64,000 nucleotides of DNA from Astropecten irregularis (GCA_963971285.1 OZ020248.1:25161764-25225763); one strand, 5' to 3'. Positions 12,615 through 23,887 are shown, counted from the stretch's first letter. Numbers and translations are program-made. The notes: a model not told the origin generated them from the sequence alone.

Positions 12615-12882
12615 GTGAACGTAAATTAGCCATTCGTCTGATTTTAGTCTGCCTTTGGAATCTAAATTTTATGCAAACTATACACATGCAGCCGCACAAA
12701 GTTGCCCCACAGAAAGTAAGAAACTGTTCACATAAACCCCACACTACCCAATGTTATCAGCACTGAAAACACTAGAATATTCATGACTAACGATACACAT
12801 GTTTTAGTCCCTCACAGCAAGGCAAGAAAGTGATGTTCGGGCTCCATTGACTTTAGAAAGGCTTACAAAATGAGAGTCTAAA

Positions 12883-14323
12883 TTACAGGGCAGTGTTTCC
12901 CCTGCCTATTAGATTGTGAGGCGGCCCGCCTCACGGTTTTTGGGGACCGCCTCGCACATTTTTTGCCAACACTGCCGCCTCACGCTCACAGAAACAAAAA
13001 TAATATTTTTTTATTACACAATAAGCTGAAAATCACAGAAATGTTTAATAATCTTTATAAAAACACCAACATTACGCTTAAAAGCGGAAAATGAAAGCGC
13101 TTTTTCCATTCCGAAGATCTAAAAAACGAAACGTAACACTTGCACAGCGAGTATGCACGTACGGCCGAGCGGCACACTCAACGCGTACGGCCGGGCGACA
13201 CAGCTCAAACAACGGCCGACATTATCTCCATCGCACGGTGCACAGTGCCTATACAGCGAACATGCGGTCTTGTATATGCCTTCACTGGTTCGCGCGCGGC
13301 TCCCTGCCTATATAATGTATGCACTGCCGTGAGGCTGTAACCAGTTCCGTTCGTTACACACGTGCATGGTGCATTTGAGATCAGCGGTGTTTGGTGGACT
13401 TTATCGAATGTTTTTTTAACAAATAAATGGAGGAATTCTTTTCGACATTTTAGTAATTTTTACCTCAAATTCGCTAGGAATGGAAATCTTCCACGATCCA
13501 CGCACGGTGCATGGCTGCTCATTTTGCTTGCGCCAAAAACTCGCCACCGAGAGAATCCTTAGGATGGTGATTGGTGAATTAAAATCACGCTGAGTTAACG
13601 CACCTCCATGGTTAACGTAAGCAAGTTTTGTTAGCTACTGTTTTCCGTTTTCGTACATGTTTTCTCGAAAAGTTGTGGGTGAATTACAAAAATGCACAAA
13701 GAATGTACAAGCATAACGGATCAGAAAACAAATAGTTTATGATCTAGGAGTAGAGGTACAATGTAGGTGCCGCAATTTTTCACCAAATACTGATAGTTGT
13801 TGTTTTCAAAACCCATAGCGTTACGGCACCCCGAAAAGTGACAGCTAGTGCTTGGCTCACCGTGATGGAGCCTTATCGTTCTCGCATAGCCTACATTTTT
13901 CAAATGTTTGCGTGACCAGACTTAATTTACGAGGTGTGTCAATTCATTATTTGGTGTTTAAAATTCAATTTGTGATCAAGACTTAATTGAAGGCCCCTAA
14001 ACACTACCTTAACAGTAAAGGTAAATAATAATATTCCATTATGTGGACTTGTTTTTGTTTTCATTTATTTTGTATCATTCTTAAAAAAAAAAAAAAAAAA
14101 AAAATTTAAACAAGAATATAGGATCAGTGTTAATAACCAATTCAATACAAAAGCAAACATTACATGATGTAGTTATATAAACTGAGTTCTTAAGAAGTGG
14201 GCCCCGGACATCGCGCGGTAAGGGCTTCGCGCGTCGTCGCGCCGGGTCCATACTCCATACCCAGAAAAATTTCATTTACCACCTCACGGCTACCAGCAAC
14301 CCAGGGGAAACACTGTTACAGGG
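12883..14323. mobile_element. non-autonomous hAT-type element (12891-14315) with 8-bp target duplication
   Basis: The element starts CAGTGTTTCCCCTGCC and ends with the inverse CCAGGGGAAACACTG. It is flanked by identical 8-bp repeats TTACAGGG (12883-12890 and 14316-14323). An 8-bp duplication plus CAGTG-type ends is the hallmark of hAT transposons. The 1425-bp interior holds only short open frames and a poly-A run (about 14082-14104), with no transposase. It lies in the intron between EGF exons 1 and 2. Confidence 0.9.
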
Positions 14324-14598
14324 AGATATTTGTTACCAAGTTTAGCAAGACTTTACAAAAGAAATTTATGCTTGTACAAATTAATGAGCATTTATACAAA
14401 CATTATGACATTTTCATATGTCCTGTGGATTTTTCACTGTTTAAGGCTACGACTGTCGTTGATCTCCATTATACGTGTATAATGGAGACGAATGGCTCGA
14501 TTCTACTAATTATAATGAGCTGTGAAATGGGAACGCAATGAGCCACAGCCATAGTCATTCAAATCTTGCCTCTCTTTCATTAATTTTCTTCGCGTCAG

Positions 14599-14676
14599 AT
14601 CCATGTGTCCCCAACCCGTGTCAGAATGATGGCACTTGCCAGAAAAGGGGCTTCTCCTACGTCTCCCTTCTCCTAT
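14599..14676 (+). CDS. truncated EGF-like exon 2 (possibly skipped or pseudo-exon)
   Basis: After GCGTCAG it encodes the first half of an EGF domain (DPCVPNPCQNDGTC), then runs into QKRGFSYVSLLL without the last three cysteines. If the GTAACA at 14677 is used as donor, the phase fits the next exon. The next exon also joins in phase directly to 12614, so this piece may be decaying and skipped. Confidence 0.5.
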
Positions 14677-15291
14677 GTAACATTTCACCGTACACAACTG
14701 TAAAACTCACACTGAATCAATGAAACTTATCGATTTATTCAGATTACACACAGATTTTTTTATATTTCTGGCAGAAAACAGGAAGCGCAAACATAATCGT
14801 TCTCCATGTATTTGAAGATTCATCGGCCGAGTGTACATTACAGGGATATAAGGCTAGATGCTCGGGGAAATAAAACTAATCAAAAGCGTTTGTAATATTT
14901 GTTTTTAATGCGCCTTTGAAATTAAACAACAACAACAACTTGCCCCAATTTTTAAATTCCACTAAATTTTCACTGGTATAGCAATTAAAAATCAATGGAT
15001 GAATTATTTATTTGACTGACAATGATGATAACAATTTCCCTGGGATTTATTTCGCACTATGGGCATTATCATCTGGTGTCTATAGTCTGGTTCACACACC
15101 TTGTGCTTGATCAGTATGATAACTTTTCGATATTTTATTTAAAAAATATTTGGATGTTCCAATTTCCAGACCTGTTGGAGGTGTCTGTGGAGGCAATGTT
15201 AACAAACAAACAAACAAATATGGTATTTGTATCGTGGCGTTGGGTGTAGCAGTCAACCTGTTACAGTTTGCTTTTGATTTCTCCATGATAG

Positions 15292-15378
15292 TGTCATGTG
15301 ACCCCAACCCTTGTGAAACCGGAGGCACGTGTCATCTCGATGGATCTGCAGCAGTGGGGTACAACTGTGAATATCCTG
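15292..15378 (+). CDS. degenerate EGF-like exon 3
   Basis: The exon is 87 bases, after a GATAG acceptor and before GTAATG. It encodes SCDPNPCETGGTCHLDGSAA then VGYNCEYPG, so the last two EGF cysteines are missing or replaced by the cysteine of the next exon (SCQAI). Phases fit both neighbours. Confidence 0.7.
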
Positions 15379-15653
15379 GTAATGAGCAGCTTAAGTTCCT
15401 TTCTGTCAATTTGTGTTCAACTCCAATATTTTACTTCTTGCTGAAAAGGGGGCGGAGAAAATGGACACGTTCGGGTATTACAACGTCCAGTCCGGTCCAT
15501 TCGTCAGAGAATTTATGTTTCAGACGAATTTATTGTTTGAGAAAAATTTGCTACACATGACACACGTAATCCTGAATAATATGTGCATTGATGTAGGTGT
15601 ATTGTGTGGGCAAAGTAAAGCCAACACAATATCTATTCTAAATCATTGAAAAG

Positions 15654-15836
15654 TAAACAAAGAAATGTTGACTTGAACGGGATTCGAACCTGCGATCCCT
15701 GGAATACCATATACCGGCAGTCTACCGCCCTAGGTTGGCGGTGTCCAGCCTGGATAGCTCCCTGCTGGAAGAGTGTAGGTACGGTATACCTGGGGTCGCA
15801 GGTCCGAATCCAGCTCCAGTCAATTTCTCTTTGTTC
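15654..15836. repeat. palindromic pair of tRNA-like sequences (SINE-type)
   Basis: Two arms of about 90 bp face each other. The right arm (+ strand) has an A-box-like TAGCTCCCTGCTGGAAGAG and a B-box-like GGTCCGAATCC. The left arm read on the - strand has the perfect B box GGTTCGAATCC. The arms also share GGTATACC/GGTATATGG and the tail CAGTCAA/CAAGTCAA. They are too diverged at the stems to be working tRNAs. A tRNA-derived SINE inserted head to head is the likely origin. Confidence 0.65.
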
Positions 15837-15946
15837 ATCGATTTAAAATTAATCCAGTCAATTTGCTTTGTGGTTTTGATGACGATATTATCTATTCTAC
15901 TTTACGAAGTTCTATGTGTAGATTCCCCTTTTACTCCTTCGTGCAG

Positions 15947-16048
15947 GATCATGCCAAGCAATCGTCGATGCTAGCGCCTCTCCTGTGTCCGGGAATTACT
16001 ACATCAAACCAGTGTGTGATGATACTACTACCGATCCAATCAAAGTCT
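15947..16048 (+). CDS. fibrinogen-type domain start exon
   Basis: The exon is 102 bases, between TCGTGCAG and GTACGT. It encodes SCQAIVDASASPVSGNYYIK then PVCDDTTTDPIKV. This matches the opening of fibrinogen-related domains (C..I.......SG.Y.I.P.....P..V.C), and the following micro-exon supplies YC. Phases are 1 and 1. Confidence 0.8.
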
Positions 16049-16718
16049 GTACGTATAACCTTTATGTCAACGGTGATGAGGATTCGAATTGACAAAAACA
16101 AATACGATACAGCATGTAAACAATTACTAAATAATTATAAGAACTAGCAAAAAGACAAGCTCAGTCAGTTTCCCTTGTTGTTATTTCACGTAAAAATACA
16201 AGCTGACAGACTAAAAGAATATAAGGTAGGTCTACAATGACGAAATAAAATTGACATAATTTCATATTCTGTGTAATGAATATGCTTTATGGCATGTAAT
16301 GTCGACATACATACACATGTATGGTACGACAACACGAACGGAACGTCATGAAAAATGATGAAAAATTATCGTGGCAATACACAATGTATGCATCAAATGC
16401 CATTGAGATCACACTGAAACCATTAATAAGTTACATACATTGTATTCTGATTGGTACAAATGCAGAAACATATTAATCAAACGAAAGGCAAAGGAACTAA
16501 ATAATTCAATCTCCTCTCCTACAGCAGGGATGAGGTGTATCTGACTGTCATGTATAGGCATGATATGAGGTGTCATGATAGTAAACATTGCTGTCCCTTT
16601 AAATGGCAGAGGATTGAACAAAAATAAACCTATGATTCTATTTAATGCTGATATTAAAGGTAGAACCTGCCATTCACTTCACATGTTCAATTGACATCAA
16701 TGTTTGTTCCCTGTATAG

Positions 16719-16752
16719 ATTGCTGGAGCAGATCCGGAGCTGCATGTATGAG
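16719..16752 (+). CDS. 34-base micro-exon
   Basis: It is bounded by a pyrimidine-rich CCCTGTATAG acceptor and a GTGAAC donor. Joining gives ...IKV-Y-CWSRSGAACM-S-LFGSDD.... Adding 34 bases is what brings the flanking exons (ending phase 1, starting phase 2) into one frame, which is strong support for this very short exon. Confidence 0.75.
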
Positions 16753-16809
16753 GTGAACATAATTTTATTTCTAATATTGGAAGGGCGTGTTTTGGTGGGT
16801 TTGTTAGTG

Positions 16810-16957
16810 GGCGGGTGGATCGATTGGTGGGTGGTTGGTCAGTTGGATGGTCAGTTGGTTGGTTAGTTGGTTGGTCAGTTGGTTGGTCAGTCGGTTGGTC
16901 AGTTGGCTGGTCAGTCGTGTGGATGGTTGGTTGGTCAGTCGGGTTGTACTTGGTTGG
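16810..16957. repeat. minisatellite, GGTTGGTCAGTT-type units
   Basis: About 12 imperfect tandem units of 8-12 bp based on GGTTGGTCAGTT lie just downstream of the micro-exon. On the - strand this makes an artificial PTDQ-repeat open frame. Confidence 0.85.
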
Positions 16958-17972
16958 TGTGTTCATAAAATGAAATGTCAGCTTTTTTGTGTGGAAGAAT
17001 ATAAAAGCTGTTGATTGTGGATTGAACGTTGGTCTACGAGCACTGTCTGGTAAATCAACGTTCGCGCCTGTGCTTGAACAAACACCAAGGCCCACTAATT
17101 ATGCCATCACGCATGGATAAGCACATTCATTATATTGAATTTCAGTATTCAGCCTCGTCTGGCATAGCAATAAGCGGCGCTAAAATAACACCATGATTTA
17201 ACTAGCATTATTTTGGGTCGGTTTCCCGAGACTGGGTGATCTCCATGGCAATATGGTCACAACAAAGGGTCACGCCACTGACAAACAGCAAGCATCATTA
17301 TGCCGCCGTTCACTTTTATTTGCATGAAATATCTCTGCAATATTGAAGGGGTACAAAATGGAGGAAAGCCAGTCATTTCAAACATGTCTGGGCTACACTT
17401 TATACTTTATAGGTCATTCTTTTAGATCAGCCGGCACAAATTTATAAAATTTATCTTTTATGTTTCCGGTCGTTCTTTCTTTCTTTATTTAGCCAGAAAC
17501 TGAATAGGGATAAGCAGTGTCGGTCTGTCTGTAAGTCTGTTTGTCCGTCTATGTGTCTTGCAGTATCATCGCACTTAGTGAGGAGGCCATGATCAACAGT
17601 CTTCCTAATAATTCTTAGCCAATATTGTTTTGAATATAGTTCATCTTTATGTCATTGTCCTTTTACCTCATAATTTCTCCACTCTGCTTTAAACAGGGAT
17701 GCGTTTCGTTTATAATTGAAGTGAAGTTTGGCAATAGCACTCCGCACTTGCGCTAAAAATAGCACACTGGATCCAAGACAAACATTGCAAACGTGTTTGG
17801 GTGTGGGTGTGTGCATGTACAATGTATGTGCATGCATGAAGTTTGTCTGACATCCGGGGGATTTGCTGGCCAAATCACTTGTGTGACATCATTAGTGCGG
17901 AGCGCTATTGGACTCATTCGATGTATAATTAAGATGTCTTATTAAAGAAATATTATTTTTGTATTACTTTAG
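16958..17972 (+). other. intron sequence, nothing else recognised
   Basis: It lies between the micro-exon and the exon at 17973, with a TTGTATTACTTTAG acceptor. No repeat family of this window is evident. Confidence 0.5.
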
Positions 17973-18220
17973 TCTGTTCGGTTCAGATGATTGGCCTACA
18001 ACATGCACTACCAAGAACTCCATTGAATGGACAAGAGACAGGATTGCGTGTCAAGGAACAGGAGTGAATGGTGTGTGGTTGTACGGTTCAGGGTACCAGT
18101 GGATTCTGAGCGATGATTTTTGTTCATCTCTGACTATTTCTGATGTCGACTTCTTCGTCGCCTTTGCCAACTGCCTGAAGCCTGGTAATCCAGGCTGGCC
18201 ATCTACAAGGCCTAATGGAG
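17973..18220 (+). CDS. exon of the unrecognised Cys/Trp-rich C-terminal domain
   Basis: The exon is 248 bases and open throughout in the joined frame. It contains SDDWPTTCTTKNSIEWTRDR followed by IACQGTGVNGVWLYGSGYQW and four more cysteines. The donor is GGAG|GTATGA, phase 1. I do not recognise this as the usual fibrinogen-domain body: the WDxDxD...CA and SNLNG motifs are absent. Confidence 0.85.
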
Positions 18221-18764
18221 GTATGAATCACAAAGAATTAATTGCATTCCTGATGGTGGACACGTTGAATGAATGCATGATTAAGATATAGCCTATAGGA
18301 GCTGCAATTCTCAAAATACCCACATTGACGATATGAGCTTTTCCATAATGCCGCCCTCCCCTATAGTCTTAGAGTCTATACATCTAGTAGTACTATACCA
18401 TCCCTATAGTCTAAAATAATACCAGGGAAGTGAGTGGCTACACACACAAACAAACTGTAATCACTTAGAAAAAAGCGGAAATGTAAAAGTTCCTCTACTT
18501 TTGTACAGAGCAGGTGTACAAAAAAAGCAGGAATTCTGAGTTAAGATCTAAACCAAAAAATCGGAATTCGGATTTCAATATGAAGTTTCACACATCCCTG
18601 TTATACATTGTATTACTTACAGTGTATAACTCATGATACTCGTCTGATGCCCACATATTCCCAGATCTTAATGTTTCAGAAAAATGTACAGTTCTTGCAT
18701 AGAGCGTACGCAATATATGTCACAATTGATCTCATTCATGTTTGTTTTTATACCATTCTTTAAG

Positions 18765-18957
18765 GAGTGTTGGTAGAGGGGGTTTGCTCAACTGGTGTCA
18801 GCTGGGGTGGCATCTCAACTACTGCATGTGGGAGTACACCGAATATCGATGTCCACGTCAACATATCGGTCATCTTCGATCCATCTAGTGACAACTACGG
18901 CCAATATGTTCTGTCCTGTCTAAATGCTGACAGTAGAGAATGGATCGATCACGAATG
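18765..18957 (+). CDS. penultimate coding exon, PAN-EGF-fibrinogen-like gene
   Basis: It follows TTCTTTAAG and joins in phase (G|GA). It encodes VLVEGVCSTGVSWGG, then a beta-rich stretch with IDVHVNISVIFDP and an N-glycosylation motif (NIS). Reading on without splicing gives an immediate TAA. Splicing at GAATG|GTAAAA keeps the frame into the exon at 21103. Confidence 0.82.
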
Positions 18958-19317
18958 GTAAAATATTTCGACAATTCCATAATATCTACCATGATAACTC
19001 CTCAAGTACTCAATCACCCAGAATGGAAATGAATGTCAAGCACCTTATCTTCGAACAGTAATATTCTTGGATTTCTGTCAAGCAACTGAAATAGTTTGCA
19101 AGAACAAACGAATTGATGAACTCATTACGCGGTCCACCAGGGGTTTAGTGGATTTTACTTTACCTCATAAATATTCATGACCTAGAGCCGAATTTCAATT
19201 GGTCAATTCACCATCACGTGCCAGTGGATGTATATTTGCTCGACGAAATTGTGGACAATAAAGAATATATGAGGTATAGTGAAACAAATATCAGATGGTT
19301 TATTTCGGATGAACAGC

Positions 19318-19398
19318 GATTCTAGCTTCCCTTAGTAATTGGAAGTTTGCCTCGGGTTCTATGGTTTGTCAACTTCCAACACCTCGGGAGCTAGAATC
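19318..19398. repeat. short palindromic element
   Basis: GATTCTAGCTTCCC on the left pairs with GGGAGCTAGAATC on the right, and the interior holds a further GGAAGTT/AACTTCC pair. Confidence 0.55.
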
Positions 19399-19689
19399 AT
19401 CTATGCACACTCAAACAATGTGGTATTTGTAAACGAACTTTTGATGTATTTTCATGGAATGAAATAATCGTTTCAATCTCTCTTCCTTCTGTCTCCCCTA
19501 CCTATGCAGGGCAAGCGATCGAATGTTCTCTTATATCAATAACTAAATGACACCTTGCATGGGAATGCAACACTCACGAAAGACAAGAAAGAAGACCAAC
19601 ACACTTAGCTCAAAAGTTCAAACATTTCCGCTGGATTTCAATGGAATAAAACCCGTCAACGCCTTGACCATACTACATTCAACGAAAAG

Positions 19690-19873
19690 TTAAAGAGGAT
19701 GTTCAACACACAACAAACCTTGCTTTATTTGTCAGAACTATAATCCTAAAAAAAGACTATATTTCTATATTCAGGGTGAGACAAATATACGTTTTTCGCA
19801 TTTCAAGTAATTTAAGGATAATAGTTCAAACAAAATAAAGCGAGGTTTGTTGATTGTTGAACAACCTCTTTAA
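19690..19873. repeat. TTAA-bounded MITE, 184 bp
   Basis: The ends are TTAAAGAGGATGTTCAACA and the inverse TGTTGAACAACCTCTTTAA, followed inward by paired AACAAACCT/AGGTTTGTT blocks. A TTAA at each outer edge would suit a piggyBac-type target, but it could also be part of the palindrome. Confidence 0.7.
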
Positions 19874-21102
19874 ACGAATTCGGCAATTATGCATAGGATA
19901 GAATTCCTGTCATTTGACATTGCGATTTGCCATCCCTTATTTGTGAAAGTTGCAGAACAATTCATGAAAGTTGCAGAATAAAGCTCATCCTTGACAAACG
20001 TTTGGATATATTTTGAACTACACGTTCATTATGGATGTATTTTAAAATACAAGATCATTTTTTGATGTATCTTAAACTTAAAGAAATTTTTTGATGTATT
20101 TTTAAGCACTTAAAAGTATATTTTGATGTATTGGGGCACCAAAGGTGTAAATATAGTGTGTCCATTTTAGTACAATGAGTTATTCCTTACACTGTGAATT
20201 GAAAAAGTCAGTCAATCCAGTACAACACGAATCCTAATATCAAAGGAATGCGCAGTTGTGCATGCGCATATTATTAAAGGTGCATTACAAATCTGCATGG
20301 AACAAAACAAAATTAAGCCAATTCTTTAACAAACAAATAAATTAACAAATAAACAAATCTATTATATTTAGGAATTTCCCTTCAATATTCTAAGCTTTCA
20401 AAGATTAGTTTTTTTCTTTTCAATTCTTTCACCCAATCTTTCCAATAAAGCAGATTCAAAACTTTGTAAATTCCAAATGGAATTAAAAAAAAAATTAATA
20501 AAGTGATTACCTCTCTCCCCAAGTGCAGGGTTATACAGAAAATTATGAACTGTTTTCTGCAAGACGTATGCATATGAACAGTCATGTTTATTATCCTCTA
20601 TATGAATTTCGTATGCACAAATATTACACTGACTTTCATTTTACTAATAGCGCCACCATCGGCTCGTAGCAATAAGGATTCATCAGTGTTGTTGACAGTT
20701 ATTACAGAATTTGATTTAGATTCACAATCGTCCACTCAATGACATTTCTGTGTCGATTACTAATGGATAAGTGATTCGTTTTACGAGACAACATCTGAAG
20801 ACCAAAGCAGAAAAAAAGAAAGAAAACAAATAGTTTATAGGGTTACAATATTATAACTAACATTTCTTCATACGGTCGACCATTGCAATTTCCATTTTTT
20901 TCCATTGCAAGGAAAAACATCCATATGATTATAGTCTCATTAGTTTCATTAGCTGTAACTCAATATCCGGTATTGCAGTAATGTGGTTAAGATTTTCATG
21001 TTTTAATAAGTCATTTTGCACTCATTAGCATAGATCCATATAATCATATCCAATTGTAACATTGTAAACATTGTAACATTTGAATAATATTATATTTATT
21101 AG

Positions 21103-21232
21103 GTCATATTTATGGAGCCCTGGTGATTTTCAAGGAGAAAGAGTTACAGAAATGTGCGCTTATTGGTGGAATCGTGAGCATTGCGCAATGAATATTACAA
21201 TGGGTGCATTGTTTAATGCGTACAAAGGGTGA
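21103..21232 (+). CDS. terminal exon with stop, PAN-EGF-fibrinogen-like gene
   Basis: After ATTTATTAG it completes the TGG codon and encodes SYLWSPGDFQGERV, then TEMCAYWWNREHC and a final stretch ending in TGA at 21230-21232. Of the three frames, only the one set by the donor at 18957 stays open this far, which supports the join. No canonical AATAAA is visible close behind. Confidence 0.75.
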
Positions 21233-21779
21233 AAGTGAGAGTTAAATGCAGAACGTAAATGAAAGTCATGTAATTTTGCCGCAATCGATGTATTATTCTT
21301 ATTGTAAAACAAAAAGCACACCCTAATCATTGCATGCACTTTAATGTGAGATGTACATACTTAAAGCTCATAAGAAAATATTTTACTGAAAAAGTAGAGC
21401 ACTGGATTCGATCGGAAACTAAAAGAGTTTCTGGCTGAAAGCTAATACTCTCCATTAAGTTCGCACTACAAGGAATACTTCTGTGAAGTATTGCCCTTTT
21501 AAACCCGGTTATATTTTGGAGAAAAAAATCGTTTGAAATACTAATAAAAAAAACCAAAAAAAAATCGAAACAGCTGTGAAGTTCAAGTCGCATGGAAATT
21601 CTACACATTATACAGTTGCAACATGCATGAGTATAGTCGCGTAGGGGGATGATACAAAGCGAAGTCACCGATTTGGATAAATTTTTGGCCACTTCATGAT
21701 GTGCACTGTCAAAACAAGATACTTTCTTTGAGAAAAAAATATGTAAAAGAAATCTTATTAATATAGGAATTAATTATCA

Positions 21780-22990
21780 ATGATGATAATCATGAAAATC
21801 GATGTATTTTAATCATTCAAGTGCATTTTATAGATGTATTTTAATCATTCAAGTTCATTTTCGATGTATTTATAATCATTCAAGTTTATTTTAGATGTAT
21901 TTTAAAGGTAATATCATACTTTGGTTTTTGTCAAGGAAATGCACAAATGTCATGGGCAACAATATCAAGGAAGACACAGAAACATCTGTAATATTTTCAG
22001 TCCCATACTGAGCCCAATTTTTGAGGAAACAGTCTGTGAAAAACGCTTACAGTATTTTTAAATCTTTTTACCGTTATTTTTTTTATATTCAAAAGATCAA
22101 AATTGTTTATGGTCGTTGGTTTTACTCTTTTCTGGATACAGCAATGCTGCTCCCAAAATTTGATAACACCTTTAAACATTCAAGTTCATGTTCGATGTAT
22201 TTTAATCATTCAAGTTCATTTTAGACATATTTTAAAGGTAATATCATACTTTGGTTTTTGTCAAGGAAATGCACAAATGTCATGGGCAACAATATCAAGG
22301 AAGACACAGTAACATCTGTAATATTTTCAGTCCCATACGGAGCCCAATTTTTGAGGAAACAGTCTGTGAAAATAGCTTACAGTATTTTTAAATCTTTTTA
22401 CCGTTAATTTTATTTATTAGCAAAAGATCAAAATTGTTCATGGTCATTGGTTTTACTCTTTTTTGGATAAATACAGCAATGATGCTACCAAATACGATAG
22501 TACCTTTAAATATTCAAGTTCATTTTCGATGTATTTTAATCATTCAAGTTCATTTTCGATGTATTTTAAAGGTAATATCATACTTTGGTTTTTGTCAAAG
22601 AAATGCAGATTCATGGACAACAATATCAAGGAAGACACAGTAACATTAATCTGTGAATTTGTTAGTCCCATACGGTGCCCACTTTTTGAGTAAACTGTGA
22701 AAAACGCCCACAGTATTTTAAAAATCTGTTTACCGTTAAAAGATCAAAATTGTTTATGGTCACTGGCTTTACACTTTTTCTGGATAAATACAAACAAATG
22801 ATTTGTTATCTTCAAAAGATCAAAATTGTTTATGGTCATTGGTTTTACTCTTTTCTGGATAAATACAGCAATGCTGCTACCAAATACGACAGTACCTTTA
22901 AATATTCAAATTATTTTTCGAAGTAATTTAAACTTCAAGTACATTTTCGAAGTATTTTAAACTTCAAGTTCATTTTCGAAGTATTTTAAA
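21780..22990. repeat. tandem run of MITE-C related units, period about 332 bp
   Basis: GGTAATATCATACTTTGG starts at 21907, 22237 and 22571. Each unit ends with a GATAGTACCTTTAAA-like inverse, then AAGTTCATTTTCGATGTATT spacer repeats that also flank the array (21800-21900 and 22900-23010). The third unit is partly rearranged. Confidence 0.75.
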
Positions 22991-23764
22991 CTTCAAGTTC
23001 ATTTTTTTTCAGATTTTCTTGCACCTGCATCAATTAATGTTGCGTGGCCGCTCGTATGAGACATTCCTAACATTGTATTTGGAGACACATTTTGAGTAAG
23101 CCTCACTACTAATGTTTACATTAACATAATTATACTTCAACACAGCATGCAGGTTGATGGTTCTATTATAATACATGGGGATGAAAATGGAACAATCAAT
23201 TTCTTTGTTGGGAATGTCTCATATGATTATTTCATATTTATATAAATAATAATAAGCATAATTGCTCTGTTCAGAATTGGTATTATGATGATTGGCAGAT
23301 ATCATTAGGAACTAACTTAATTTCAAAGACTACGATTTACTGTGTTAGCTTGCTTTAATAATGACCTATGAGCCCATTATTGCAAGCCGTTATGCGTGGG
23401 GTTAACAGTAATGTTACAACTTACAACTACAGTACAGCTGCTTACAGGAGCCCTCTAAATTGTGTAAGCACGGGTATAAGCCTACTTTCAGGCAGCAAGA
23501 CTTTTCAGATCTCAGAGCTGCCGTGTTGGTAACAGTAAATCATAGTCTCGGTGTAATTTACAGCTACGATCCTGGGCTAAACAGAGTTCCCATACTCATT
23601 GGGTCAATGTTTTGGAAAGAACCCGATTTCTAATTTGAACTGCATTAATCATACCGTTAATTTTTATGAACTAAAAGCCTGGAAAATTGCCACAAAGTAA
23701 TTCACACTGGCTGAATGGACGAAACGTCCAATAAAATGAGCATTGAACCAAAATAGGTGAAGAC
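22991..23764. other. intergenic, nothing recognised
   Basis: No gene or complete repeat is visible. A GGACGAAACGTCC palindrome lies near 23718. Confidence 0.35.
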
Positions 23765-23784
23765 TCAACTAAACTGAGTGACTA

Positions 23785-23835
23785 GCCTTTGAGAAAGATC
23801 TTGCTAGGACCGAAACGCGTCAGGCCCTTCTTACT
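23785..23835. repeat. dispersed repeat: AAAGATC...GA(T/C)CGAAACG
   Basis: GCCTTTGAGAAAGATCTTGC then TAGGACCGAAACGCGTCAGG. Related copies lie at 37680-37740 and 39362-39418. A small stem (GATCC/GGATC in the second copy) followed by GAAACG is the common core. Confidence 0.6.
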
Positions 23836-23887
23836 CTAAGCATTTGACTGAGACAGTTCGTGGAACTGTGCTGGAGTTCACTCCCCC

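Larger units (their letters stand above)
18958..21102 (+). other. last intron; two palindromic elements, otherwise empty
   Basis: It is bounded by GTAAAA and TTTATTAG. It contains hairpins at 19318-19398 and 19690-19873, and GATGTATTTTAAA repeats near 20030-20130. Confidence 0.6.

Noticed and set aside
15670..15830. Functional tRNA gene(s)
   Set aside because: B boxes are good, but acceptor stems do not pair properly and the two copies are a palindrome, which fits a SINE-like repeat better.
16697..17095. 132-codon - strand frame with PTDQ repeats
   Set aside because: It is the translation of the GGTTGGTCAGTT minisatellite, with no ordered domain or splice signals.
18958..18961. TAA at 18958-18961 as the end of the modular gene
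   Set aside because: The stop overlaps a GTAAAA donor. Splicing to 21103 keeps a Cys/Trp-rich frame open to a natural stop. The alternative remains possible but is less likely.
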